Assembly (NCBI RefSeq): GCF_039539605.1
Contig: NZ_BAABDL010000052.1
Coordinates: 1-12,673, forward strand
Source: Amphibacillus indicireducens
GTDB taxonomy: Bacteria; Bacillota; Bacilli; Bacillales; Amphibacillaceae
Direction: 5' to 3'
Length of the DNA: 12,673 bases
Of this stretch, positions 1 through 6,882 are shown piece by piece. The notes under the pieces are model-generated. The model was given only the letters and a program-made list of their open reading frames with translations. It was not told the origin of the DNA and searched no databases. A program made the translations under genes and the position numbers. Positions within the stretch are counted from its first letter, which is position 1. The number at the start of each line of letters is the position of its first letter.

Positions 1-65
1 CGCCGTATACGAGAACCGTATGTACGGTGGTGTGAGAGGGACGGAGGTTAGTCACCTCCCCCTAT
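1..65 (+). mobile_element. 3' end of a group II intron (domains V and VI), probably bacterial class C
   Basis: Positions 1-29 fold as group II domain V. The lower stem pairs 1-6 with 24-29 and includes a CGC triad (1-3) with the typical G-U wobble (2 with 28). A two-base bulge (22-23) follows, then a five-pair upper stem (7-11 with 17-21) closed by a small loop. Positions 38-62 form domain VI: GGAGG at 43-47 pairs with CCTCC at 55-59, with further G-C pairs outside. The end CTAT at 62-65 fits the usual AY 3' splice end. A CGC triad and this short form are known for class C introns, which insert behind terminator hairpins. I see no clear bulged adenosine on the 3' arm of domain VI. The 5' part and any reverse transcriptase gene lie outside the window. 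The exact 3' boundary is inferred. Confidence 0.78.
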
Positions 66-105
66 CTCAATTGGCTTTAAGATTTACTTTAATTTTATAA
101 GCTAG

Positions 106-135
106 TTGAGTTTTTACTTGTGGGTGTGCTAAAAT
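106..135 (+). promoter_or_regulatory. Sigma-A promoter for lspA-rluD
   Basis: The -35 hexamer TTGAGT (106-111) and -10 hexamer TAAAAT (130-135) are 18 bases apart, and TGC at 127-129 gives an extended -10. Transcription would start near 141-143, leaving a leader of about 27 bases before lspA. The promoter lies about 40 bases beyond the intron end, so the intron need not block lspA expression. Seen in sequence; activity is inferred. Confidence 0.6.
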
Positions 136-168
136 TTAGTTATTAAATTGGACTATGGAGGACGTTTT

Positions 169-639
169 ATGCTTTATTATCTGCTAGCTTTATTAGTTAT
201 TATCATTGATCAAGTCACGAAATGGCTGGTCATGATGAACATGGAATTACGAGAGAGTATTCCAATCATTGATAATTTTTTATACATTACATCACATCGA
301 AACCCTGGTGCTGCTTGGGGGATACTAGCTGGACAGATGACGTTCTTTTATATCATTACAGCAATTGTGATCGTTGTAATCATCTATTATATAAAAAAAT
401 ATGCTCATGAAAGCAAGTGGTTAGGTGTTGGCCTTGGTTTAATTTTAGGTGGGGCAATTGGTAATTTTATTGATCGATTAGCCTATCAAGAAGTTGTTGA
501 TTTTATCGATATGTACTTTGGATCGTATAGCTATCCCATTTTTAATGTTGCAGATTCCGCTTTAGTCATTGGCGTGATATTGATTGGAATTGTTGTATTG
601 AAAGAGGACTTTGGAAAGGGCGCAAAAAAAGATGACTAA
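169..639 (+). CDS. lspA: Lipoprotein signal peptidase (signal peptidase II)
   Basis: LspA is an integral membrane aspartyl protease that removes the signal peptide of diacylglyceryl-modified prolipoproteins. The 156-residue protein has the usual family length. It shows four hydrophobic segments at roughly residues 2-22, 57-76, 86-102 and 127-145. The family signatures are present: DQVTK (14-18), NPGAAW (45-50), and the two catalytic aspartates D111 in VVDF and D129 in NVADS. I chose the ATG at 169 because GGAGGA (157-162) lies six bases upstream; a TTG at 148 would add seven poor residues and lacks a ribosome site. The charged C-terminal tail (GKGAKKDD) is cytoplasmic by family topology. It overlaps rluD by eight bases, and the lspA-rluD-pyr order is as in Bacillus. 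Identification is secure. Confidence 0.97.
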   Translation: MLYYLLALLVIIIDQVTKWLVMMNMELRESIPIIDNFLYITSHRNPGAAWGILAGQMTFFYIITAIVIVVIIYYIKKYAHESKWLGVGLGLILGGAIGNFIDRLAYQEVVDFIDMYFGSYSYPIFNVADSALVIGVILIGIVVLKEDFGKGAKKDD

Positions 640-1546
640 TTTTACCCATCACGTAACAGAAGTAGAAGCAAATACAAGGGTTGATCAACTGTTAACACAA
701 TTGGTTGAGGGGGTGTCAAGAGCACAAATTCAAACATGGATTAAAAGTGGCTTGGTAATGGTTAATGGAAAACAAGTGAAGGCAAATTACCGTGTTCAAG
801 AAAAGGATCAACTAGGTTGGAATGAGCCGGAAAAAGAATCGATCAAAATTGAACCTGAAGCGATCCCACTAGATATTATTTTTGAAGATGATGATTTATT
901 AGTTGTCAATAAACCAAAAGGAATGGTCGTTCATCCAGCAGTTGGTCATCAGTCGGGGACTTTAGTTCACGCTCTGTTGCATCATACTGACAAATTAACA
1001 ACGATTAACGGAGAAGACCGACCAGGAATTGTTCACAGAATTGATCGAGATACGAGTGGTTTACTAGTTGTTGCAAAAACAGATGATGCTTACTTGTCAT
1101 TAGCTGAGCAACTTAAAAAGCGTGAAGCAAAACGATCTTACCTTGCTTTAGTTCATGGGGCGATTCCGCATGAATATGGAACAATTGAAGCACCAATTGG
1201 TCGAAACCCAAAAGATCGACAAAGTATGGCGGTCGTAAGTGATGGGAAAGAAGCGGTTACTTATTTTGAAGTAGTTGAACGGATTAATCAAAAATTCACC
1301 ATTGTTAAGTGTAGTTTAAAAACAGGCCGAACGCATCAAATTCGAGTGCACATGAAATATATTGAATTCCCAATCGTTGGTGATCCCAAATACGGGAGAA
1401 AAAAGACGATTCAAGCAGATGGACAAGCACTACATGCTTATGAAATTGGGTTTAATCATCCGCGAACAAATGAATGGATGCATTTTGAAATTGAACCACC
1501 AAAATCTTTTGATGATTATGTAGAAAAAGCGAGAGAAAGCTATTGA
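632..1546 (+). CDS. rluD: Large-subunit rRNA pseudouridine synthase, RluA/RluD family
   Basis: This enzyme converts uridines of 23S rRNA (helix 69 region for RluD) to pseudouridine. The 304-residue protein has an N-terminal S4 RNA-binding domain (about residues 14-60), then the catalytic domain. The motif HRIDRDTSG at 135-143 contains the catalytic aspartate, D138. NKPKGMVVHP (93-102) and GRTHQIRVH are further RluA-family signatures. ATG at 632 is chosen over a TTG at 611: GGAAAGGG (613-620) is placed 11 bases before it, and the start overlaps the lspA end in the common coupled manner. It equals Bacillus ylyB, which also sits before pyrR. The family is certain; the exact target uridines cannot be read from the sequence. 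Its stop codon lies inside the -35 region of the pyr promoter. Confidence 0.93.
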   Translation: MTNFTHHVTEVEANTRVDQLLTQLVEGVSRAQIQTWIKSGLVMVNGKQVKANYRVQEKDQLGWNEPEKESIKIEPEAIPLDIIFEDDDLLVVNKPKGMVVHPAVGHQSGTLVHALLHHTDKLTTINGEDRPGIVHRIDRDTSGLLVVAKTDDAYLSLAEQLKKREAKRSYLALVHGAIPHEYGTIEAPIGRNPKDRQSMAVVSDGKEAVTYFEVVERINQKFTIVKCSLKTGRTHQIRVHMKYIEFPIVGDPKYGRKKTIQADGQALHAYEIGFNHPRTNEWMHFEIEPPKSFDDYVEKARESY

Positions 1547-1571
1547 CTTTCAAGCGAAACTCTGAAATAAT
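1543..1571 (+). promoter_or_regulatory. Sigma-A promoter of the pyr operon
   Basis: TTGACT (1543-1548) and AATAAT (1566-1571) are separated by exactly 17 bases, each with five of six consensus matches. The TGA stop of rluD (1544-1546) lies within the -35 hexamer. A start near 1578 would give a leader of about 165 bases containing the first PyrR attenuator. This places pyrR at the head of its own transcription unit while allowing read-through from lspA-rluD. Confidence 0.75.
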
Positions 1572-1587
1572 GTAATTAATAAAATAA

Positions 1588-1686
1588 CCTTTAAGACAGT
1601 CCCGTGAGACTGAGAAGGAAATGATACAATTCATTTGGATACGTCTATTCAAATCCCTTTTCTCACGCGGAGAAAAGGGATTTTTT
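1588..1686 (+). promoter_or_regulatory. PyrR attenuator 1 (pyrR leader)
   Basis: The PyrR-binding anti-antiterminator is at 1588-1618. CCTT (1588-1591) pairs with AAGG (1615-1618) and CAGTC (1597-1601) pairs with GACTG (1608-1612). The hexaloop CCGTGA (1602-1607) fits the known PyrR consensus CNGNGA. A small hairpin (1619-1636) follows, then the terminator at 1651-1686. An antiterminator can form when GAGAA (1612-1616) pairs with TTCTC (1660-1664). By the Bacillus mechanism, PyrR with UMP/UTP binds the loop, prevents the antiterminator and terminates transcription before pyrR. Confidence 0.9.
1651..1686 (+). terminator. Intrinsic terminator of pyrR attenuator 1
   Basis: A perfect 14-base-pair stem (1651-1664 with 1670-1683) with loop ACGCG, GC-rich in its middle, is followed by six T residues (1681-1686). 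It is the conditional terminator of the first leader. Confidence 0.92.
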
Positions 1687-1742
1687 AATAAGAACGGTTA
1701 TTTTGGTGAAATTCATCATCATTCCAAAAGGGGGGAAACATC

Positions 1743-2291
1743 ATGAAGGAGAAGGCTGTTGTTCTTGATCAACCGGCAATCAATCGTGCTTTGACACGAA
1801 TTGCTCATGAAATCTTAGAACACCATAAAGGTGTTGATGATGTCGTCCTTGTTGGGATCAAAACGCGCGGTGTTCCATTAGCGGAGCGTCTTCAAAAAAA
1901 GATCAGTCAGATTGAAGGAATAAAGGTTCCGATTGGAGAAATTGATATTACTCTTTATCGAGACGACTTATCTCATGTTAGTGATCAAGCTGAGCCGACT
2001 GTTCATACAACAGATTTTCAATTAGCAATTGACGGCAAGAAAATTGTTCTAGTTGATGACGTACTCTATACAGGACGAACTGTTCGGGCGGCGATGGATG
2101 CCCTTGTTGATTTTGGGAGGCCTGCTCAAATCCAATTAGCGGTACTGATTGACCGTGGCCATCGAGAATTACCGATTCGTGCAGATTATATCGGAAAAAA
2201 TATTCCAACTGCACAATCAGAAGTTATCACAGTAAGGCTAGAAGAAACAGATGAAAAAGATTTAGTGAGTATTTTTCAGAATAAAATATAG
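1743..2291 (+). CDS. pyrR: PyrR, bifunctional pyr operon attenuation protein / uracil phosphoribosyltransferase
   Basis: PyrR binds hexaloop hairpins in pyr mRNA when UMP or UTP is high and causes termination; the protein also has uracil phosphoribosyltransferase activity. The 182-residue sequence is full length. It carries the PRPP-binding motif VLVDDVLYTGRT (102-113), the GIKTRG segment (38-43) and the conserved RGHRELPIRADYIGK stretch (about 138-152) typical of PyrR. The ATG at 1743 has a strong ribosome site, AAAGGGGG at 1728-1735, seven bases upstream. It is preceded by attenuator 1 and followed by attenuator 2, so it controls its own synthesis and that of pyrP. Downstream genes are covered only through these two sites, because no third binding site is visible before pyrB. 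Identification is secure. Confidence 0.98.
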   Translation: MKEKAVVLDQPAINRALTRIAHEILEHHKGVDDVVLVGIKTRGVPLAERLQKKISQIEGIKVPIGEIDITLYRDDLSHVSDQAEPTVHTTDFQLAIDGKKIVLVDDVLYTGRTVRAAMDALVDFGRPAQIQLAVLIDRGHRELPIRADYIGKNIPTAQSEVITVRLEETDEKDLVSIFQNKI

Positions 2292-2301
2292 TCAAACAGT
2301 A

Positions 2302-2406
2302 AACCTTTAAAACAAGTCCAGAGAGGCTTGCAAGGTTGTACGGGGATAACTATGTGCTTTAGCACGTAGAAAAGTCTCTTTGCAAACTTGCAAAGAGACT
2401 TTTTTT
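2302..2406 (+). promoter_or_regulatory. PyrR attenuator 2 (pyrR-pyrP intergenic)
   Basis: The binding hairpin is at 2302-2337. AACCTT (2302-2307) pairs with AAGGTT (2332-2337) and CAAGTC (2313-2318) pairs with GGCTTG (2325-2330). The hexaloop CAGAGA (2319-2324) fits CNGNGA. A middle hairpin lies at 2350-2369. The antiterminator would pair AGAGA (2320-2324) with TCTCT (2375-2379) and CTT (2327-2329) with AAG (2372-2374). The terminator at 2371-2406 closes the unit. The CCAGAGAGG core is the classical PyrR site. Confidence 0.93.
2371..2406 (+). terminator. Intrinsic terminator of attenuator 2
   Basis: A long stem (2371-2384 with 2389-2402) with a four-base loop is followed by T residues at 2401-2406. 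The 5' arm also takes part in the competing antiterminator. Confidence 0.92.
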
Positions 2407-2435
2407 ATATAAAAAATAATGAGGGAAAGAAAAAA

Positions 2436-3797
2436 ATGAAAAGATTAGATATGGTAATGGACGTAAGAGATGTTCCGAAAAAATCACAGTGGTTAATGTT
2501 AAGTTTACAGCACTTATTTGCAATGTTTGGAGCCACTGTACTCGTTCCGTTTTTAACGGATTTACCACCAGCAGTTGCACTGATTTCAAGTGGAACAGGG
2601 ACACTTGCTTATATGTTGATAACGAAAGGTAGAATACCCGTTTATTTAGGCTCGAGTTTTGCTTTTATCGCGCCACTAGTGACAGCAATTGGAGATGCTG
2701 GTGTTCCTGGTGCAATGGTTGGTAGTTTCTTTGCTGGATTGGTTTACGGAATTCTGGCACTACTTATTTTTGCCTTTGGTACAGATTGGTTAATGAAAAT
2801 TTTACCACCAATTGTTGTGGGACCAGTTATTGTGGTCATTGGTTTGGGGTTAGCTCCAACAGCAATCGATATGGCAATGAATGTCGATGGGAATTATAGC
2901 GGTTTACATTTCTCTGTAGCACTAGTGACACTTATTGTTGCGATTCTTGGATCATTATTTTTTAAAGGCTTCTTAGGAGTCATTCCGATTTTAGTAGGAA
3001 TCGTTGTAGGTTATGTTTATGCGCTAATTGTAGGAGTTGTTGATTATTCAGGAATTGTTGAAAGCTGGAATCAAATTGTCTCAGCCGGATCAGTCGGTGA
3101 GTTTTTCAGTGCGATTTTTGTTGCACCAGAGTTTGTGATTCCGTTTGTTCACTACTCACCGTTTGAAGTCTTTAACTGGAGTCTACTTGCATTAATGGTT
3201 CCCGTCGCATTAGTAACGATTGCTGAGCATATTGGTGATCAGATGGTTGTCTCAAACGTTGTTGGACGTAACTTCCTAAAAGATCCTGGTTTACATCGCT
3301 CAATTTTAGGTGACGGGGTTGCAACAATTATTGCTTCAGCGCTAGGTGGACCGCCGAATACAACTTATGGTGAAAACATTGGTGTGTTAGCTATTACACG
3401 AATCTTTAGTGTGTTCGTTATTGGTGGTGCTGCTGTACTAGCTGTGCTATTCGGTTTTATCGGAATAATATCAGAAATCATTATGTCGATACCTACTCCA
3501 GTTATGGGTGGTGTATCAATCTTACTATTCGGTATCATCGCATCGAGTGGTTTAAGAATGTTGATTGATAATCAAATCAACTTTGCTGAAAATCGTAACT
3601 TAATTATCTCTTCAGTTATTTTAGTGATCGGTATTGGTGGAGCAATGGTTCAATTCTCAATTGGAGAAGTTAACATTGAGATTGCGGGGATGGCTTTAGC
3701 TGCAATTGTTGGTGTTATTTTAAACCTTGTCTTACCAGGTAAAGAACTCGGTCGTGGCAATGGAAGTATGTTTGAAACAGAAAGCGACTCAGAATAA
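2436..3797 (+). CDS. pyrP: Uracil permease (NCS2 nucleobase:cation symporter)
   Basis: PyrP (UraA) imports uracil, in E. coli with protons, for salvage. The 453-residue protein is highly hydrophobic along its length, consistent with the 14-helix NCS2 fold. QHLFAMFGATVLVP begins at residue 25 and holds the conserved histidine H26. E264 in AEHIGDQ and E313 in GENIG match the substrate-binding glutamates of the family, and GGPPNTTYGENIG is a clear signature. I chose the ATG at 2436 because GAGGGA (2421-2426) is nine bases upstream. A TTG at 2388 in the same frame lies inside the terminator hairpin, so a start there is implausible. The gene is controlled by PyrR attenuator 2 and followed by an ordinary terminator, so it is expressed more strongly than the genes behind it, by inference. 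Confidence 0.96.
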   Translation: MKRLDMVMDVRDVPKKSQWLMLSLQHLFAMFGATVLVPFLTDLPPAVALISSGTGTLAYMLITKGRIPVYLGSSFAFIAPLVTAIGDAGVPGAMVGSFFAGLVYGILALLIFAFGTDWLMKILPPIVVGPVIVVIGLGLAPTAIDMAMNVDGNYSGLHFSVALVTLIVAILGSLFFKGFLGVIPILVGIVVGYVYALIVGVVDYSGIVESWNQIVSAGSVGEFFSAIFVAPEFVIPFVHYSPFEVFNWSLLALMVPVALVTIAEHIGDQMVVSNVVGRNFLKDPGLHRSILGDGVATIIASALGGPPNTTYGENIGVLAITRIFSVFVIGGAAVLAVLFGFIGIISEIIMSIPTPVMGGVSILLFGIIASSGLRMLIDNQINFAENRNLIISSVILVIGIGGAMVQFSIGEVNIEIAGMALAAIVGVILNLVLPGKELGRGNGSMFETESDSE

Positions 3798-3801
3798 GGT
3801 C

Positions 3802-3836
3802 AAAAGACTAGCTCCTTTAACTAGCTAGTCTTTTTT
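3802..3836 (+). terminator. Intrinsic terminator between pyrP and pyrB without PyrR-binding loop
   Basis: A perfect 12-base-pair stem (3802-3813 with 3823-3834) has a nine-base loop CCTTTAACT and is followed by a T run to 3836. Bacillus pyr operons have a third PyrR attenuator here. In this window no CNGNGA hexaloop hairpin or antiterminator is visible between 3798 and 3900, although the loop begins with CCTTTAA, the opening bases of PyrR sites. Termination here would be constitutive and partial. No convincing new promoter is visible at 3837-3900. Confidence 0.85.
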
Positions 3837-3900
3837 ATAAAAATGAGTGTCAAGCAATATTTAAAAGTGAGAACATAAAAAAACAACGAGGTGAATCTAA

Positions 3901-4845
3901 ATGAATAACTTTGTCTCCATGAAAACGATGACTCAAGCGGAAATTTCTCATTTAATTAAACGAACAGATTGGTTTGCAAGTAGTAAAGATGCCGATCAAT
4001 CCACAGGTAAGAAACGATTTGTGACAAATTTATTTTATGAACCAAGTACACGAACTAAATTAAGCTTTGAAGTGGCTGAAAAAAGACTTGGTTTTGAAGT
4101 AATCGATTTTCAAGTTGATCATTCAAGTGTCGTGAAAGGTGAATCCGTTTATGATACAGCAAAAACAATTGCTTCAATTGGAGCAGAGGCGGTCGTGATT
4201 AGACATCCTCAAGAAAATGCCGTTCAGGAATTAGCTGAACAATTAGATATCCCCGTTATTAATGCAGGTGATGGTGCAGGTGAGCATCCAACACAATCAT
4301 TGTTAGATCTTTACACAATGTATAAAGAATTTCGCAATTTTAAAGACTTAAATGTTTTAATTGCAGGAGACATTGTTCATAGTCGGGTTGCGCGCTCAAA
4401 TGCATATGCACTGCGAACATTAGGAGCAAATGTTTCTTTTGCATCCAAACCTGAATGGCAAGATCACAGCTTAGACTTTCCGTATGTTGATTTAGACGAT
4501 GCGATTGAAACAGCTGACGTTGTGATGTTACTTAGAATTCAATCTGAACGCCATCAAGATGCTGAAAATGACGGTAAGGACACTTATTTACAGCAGTATG
4601 GATTGACAGTTGAGCGTGAAGGACGAATGAAAAAAGAAGCAATCATTATGCATCCAGCACCAGTTAATCGCAATGTTGAGATTGCGGATGAGCTCGTTGA
4701 ATGTGAACGATCACGAATTTTCAAACAAATGGAATACGGTGTTTACGCACGAATGGCAGTCTTAGATCACTTGCTGAATTGGGAGGAGGAACAACAATAT
4801 GGCGATCATTATCAAACACTGTACGCACGGGTTAACCAGTTTTAA
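3901..4845 (+). CDS. pyrB: Aspartate carbamoyltransferase catalytic subunit
   Basis: PyrB condenses carbamoyl phosphate with aspartate to give carbamoyl aspartate, the first committed pyrimidine step. The 314-residue protein shows the carbamoyl-phosphate motif FYEPSTRTK (45-53), the active-site KGES (79-82), GEHPTQ (127-132) and HPAPVNRN near residue 250. ATG 3901 is preceded by GAGGTGA (3888-3894). No regulatory subunit gene (pyrI) is present, as usual in Bacilli, whose PyrB is unregulated. The last 15 residues extend into pyrC, and the protein is about ten residues longer than the 304-residue Bacillus enzyme, so the tail may be a read-through extension. Arginine codons are mostly CGN (3 of 18 AGA by hand count). 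The gene lies behind a simple terminator, so its transcription depends on read-through. Confidence 0.97.
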   Translation: MNNFVSMKTMTQAEISHLIKRTDWFASSKDADQSTGKKRFVTNLFYEPSTRTKLSFEVAEKRLGFEVIDFQVDHSSVVKGESVYDTAKTIASIGAEAVVIRHPQENAVQELAEQLDIPVINAGDGAGEHPTQSLLDLYTMYKEFRNFKDLNVLIAGDIVHSRVARSNAYALRTLGANVSFASKPEWQDHSLDFPYVDLDDAIETADVVMLLRIQSERHQDAENDGKDTYLQQYGLTVEREGRMKKEAIIMHPAPVNRNVEIADELVECERSRIFKQMEYGVYARMAVLDHLLNWEEEQQYGDHYQTLYARVNQF

Positions 4846-6076
4846 CAGTCAAACGATTGATCTAAAAATTGAAGCTGGCAAAATCGTTGCTATTGCTGAA
4901 CAAATTGAAGCAGAAGCAAATGATCAAGTCATCGATGCGAATGGTCGCTTTATTGCTCCAGGATTTATCGATGTTCATGTCCACCTCCGTGAGCCTGGGG
5001 GCGAGGCTCAAGAGACGATTGCAACGGGTACCAAAGCTGCAGCAAAAGGTGGTTACACAACGATTTGTTCAATGCCGAATACGAATCCAGTGCCTGATCG
5101 CGCCGAGCGAGTCATTGCCTTAAATCAAAAAATTAACGAAGATGCGCTCGTCAATGTGCTCCCTTACGGCTCAATCACGAAAGACTTAAAAGGTGAGGAG
5201 CTTGTTGATTTTTCTAGTTTAGCTGAGCAAAATGTCTTTGCTTTTACTGATGATGGTGTCGGCATTCAAACGGCACAAGATATGATGGAAGCAATGCGAC
5301 AAGCTCAACAAGTAAATAAAGCAATTGTCGCGCATTGTGAAGATAATTCCTTAATTAACAACGGGAGTGTTCATCAAGGTGATGTCAGTCAGAGACTTGG
5401 GATCAATGGGATTCCTTCTGCGGCTGAATCGACTCAAATTGCCCGCGACGTTTTATTAGCTGAAGCAACGGGTTGTCATTATCATGTTTGTCATGTCAGT
5501 ACGAAAGAATCTGTTAGGGTAATACGTGATGCTAAACGAGCAGGCATCAGGGTGACTGCAGAAGTTTCCCCACATCATTTGCTGTTAAATGAAAATAATA
5601 TTAAGACGAAAGACACAAATTTCAAGATGAATCCACCGCTAAGATCAATCGCTGATCAAGAAGCATTATGGCAAGGTTTGTTAGATGGCACAATTGATTT
5701 TATCGCAACAGATCATGCCCCACATACAAAAGAAGCAAAAGCGAAGCGAATTGAACAAGCACCATTTGGAATTGTCGGTTTAGAAACAGCATTTGCATTG
5801 TTGTACACACATTTCGTCAAAGAAAACAAATGTACGTTAACACAATTAATCGATTGGCTGAGCACAAAACCTGCCGAAGTCTTTGGATTATCAAAAGGGA
5901 CAATTGAGCTGGGAGCTGATGCAGATATAGTCCTACTTGATTTAGCTGAACAGTGGACAATTGATCCTGAGCAATTTGAATCGAAAGGAAAGAATACTCC
6001 TTTCGGTGATTGGACAGTCGTTGGAAATCCAGTTTTAACGATAGTGAATGGAAAAATTGTTTATCAACAAATGTGA
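4799..6076 (+). CDS. pyrC: Dihydroorotase, class I
   Basis: PyrC is the zinc enzyme that cyclises carbamoyl aspartate to dihydroorotate. The 425-residue length and motifs match Bacillus dihydroorotase. The metal ligands visible are H60 and H62 in DVHVHLREPG, D152 in FTDDGVG, H179 in AHCED, H232 in CHVSTKES and D305 in ATDHAPH. As in Bacillus the first motif is followed by GGEAQETIATGT, without the carboxylated lysine of class II enzymes. The ATG at 4799 follows GGGAGGAGG (4781-4789) at good spacing, inside pyrB, and its N-terminus MAIIIKHC aligns with the family start. The overlap with pyrB is 47 bases. In Bacillus carA-type and carB-type genes follow here; in this window pyrK follows after 38 bases. 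Confidence 0.97.
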   Translation: MAIIIKHCTHGLTSFNSQTIDLKIEAGKIVAIAEQIEAEANDQVIDANGRFIAPGFIDVHVHLREPGGEAQETIATGTKAAAKGGYTTICSMPNTNPVPDRAERVIALNQKINEDALVNVLPYGSITKDLKGEELVDFSSLAEQNVFAFTDDGVGIQTAQDMMEAMRQAQQVNKAIVAHCEDNSLINNGSVHQGDVSQRLGINGIPSAAESTQIARDVLLAEATGCHYHVCHVSTKESVRVIRDAKRAGIRVTAEVSPHHLLLNENNIKTKDTNFKMNPPLRSIADQEALWQGLLDGTIDFIATDHAPHTKEAKAKRIEQAPFGIVGLETAFALLYTHFVKENKCTLTQLIDWLSTKPAEVFGLSKGTIELGADADIVLLDLAEQWTIDPEQFESKGKNTPFGDWTVVGNPVLTIVNGKIVYQQM

Positions 6077-6114
6077 GATTCGTTAACTTAGATCAACGAG
6101 GAAGGAAGAGTTTG

Positions 6115-6882
6115 ATGAGACAATTAATCGTGCCAGTTTTAGAAATTGAGGAAATTGCAAAAGCTACTTATCAACTTGATTTAGAAATTGAAAAAAGCTT
6201 ACTAGCACAAATTAAGCCGGGTCAATTTATCCATATTCGAGTCAATCAAGGCAGTGAATTTATGCTCAGACGCCCGATTTCAGTAGCAGATATTGATTTG
6301 GCATTAAATAAACTGACAGTTATTTTTAAAGTGTTTGGTAAAGGAACGGATGTACTGACTCACTTAAAGACGGGTGAGTTAATTGATCTTTTGATTCCAC
6401 TAGGCAATGGTTATCCGATTGAATCGATTGAGATGGAACATGCGTTACTCGTAGGCGGCGGTGTCGGTGTGCCTCCACTTTATTACTTAGCTAAATCACT
6501 TGTTGAAAAAGGCATTAAAGTAACGACTGTGATTGGATTTCAAACAAAAGATGAGATTTTTTATGAGCAAGAATTTGCAGCATTAGGCGAAGTTTTTGTC
6601 ACGACTGATGATGGTAGCTATGGAACAAAAGGCTATGTCACAGACGTCTTACAACATGAGGAGCTAAATTTCGACTATTATTTCAGCTGTGGACCCGCGC
6701 CAATGTTGAAGGCTGTCAAAAAATATTTACATTATTTCCCGGGCTATATTTCACTAGAAGAACGAATGGGTTGTGGAATTGGTGCTTGCTATGCTTGTGT
6801 CGTTAAGTCTGCAGATGGAAAAGATCAGAAGAAGATTTGTACAGATGGACCGGTATTTAATGCGACTGAGGTGATGATTTAA
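6115..6882 (+). CDS. pyrK: Dihydroorotate dehydrogenase B, electron-transfer subunit
   Basis: PyrK carries FAD and a [2Fe-2S] cluster and passes electrons from PyrD to NAD+. The 255-residue protein has a ferredoxin-reductase-like layout. The FAD-binding RPIS is at 53-56, the nucleotide-binding GGGVGVPPL at 114-122 and CGPAPML at 192-198. The cluster cysteines are C220, C225, C228 and C242 in the order C-X4-C-X2-C-X13-C. ATG 6115 is chosen because GAGGAAGGAAG (6099-6109) lies just upstream and the length equals the Bacillus protein. The frame is open back to 6010, but those codons overlap pyrC and resemble nothing in the family. It ends in TAATG, sharing one base with pyrD, its partner. The 38-base gap to pyrC holds no remnant of a lost gene. 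Confidence 0.96.
   Translation: MRQLIVPVLEIEEIAKATYQLDLEIEKSLLAQIKPGQFIHIRVNQGSEFMLRRPISVADIDLALNKLTVIFKVFGKGTDVLTHLKTGELIDLLIPLGNGYPIESIEMEHALLVGGGVGVPPLYYLAKSLVEKGIKVTTVIGFQTKDEIFYEQEFAALGEVFVTTDDGSYGTKGYVTDVLQHEELNFDYYFSCGPAPMLKAVKKYLHYFPGYISLEERMGCGIGACYACVVKSADGKDQKKICTDGPVFNATEVMI

Noticed and set aside
1452..1652. Minus-strand open frame of 66 codons across the rluD end and pyr leader
   Set aside because: It lies on the reverse of rluD and of the promoter/attenuator, has no family resemblance and no ribosome site.
2388..2435. Upstream TTG start adding 16 residues to the uracil permease
   Set aside because: The TTG is inside the attenuator terminator hairpin; ATG 2436 has a proper ribosome site.
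1978..2604. Minus-strand open frames opposite pyrR (1978-2214) and opposite the pyrP leader (2359-2604)
   Set aside because: Both are reverse-strand shadows of well-recognised genes and of a structured leader; no independent signal.
4869..5123. 84-codon + strand frame inside pyrC
   Set aside because: Out of frame with the secure dihydroorotase and low-complexity; a shadow.
6010..6114. 35-codon N-terminal extension of pyrK as a relic of a lost pyrAB
   Set aside because: The residues are the pyrC 3' end read in another frame and resemble no carbamoyl-phosphate synthase segment.
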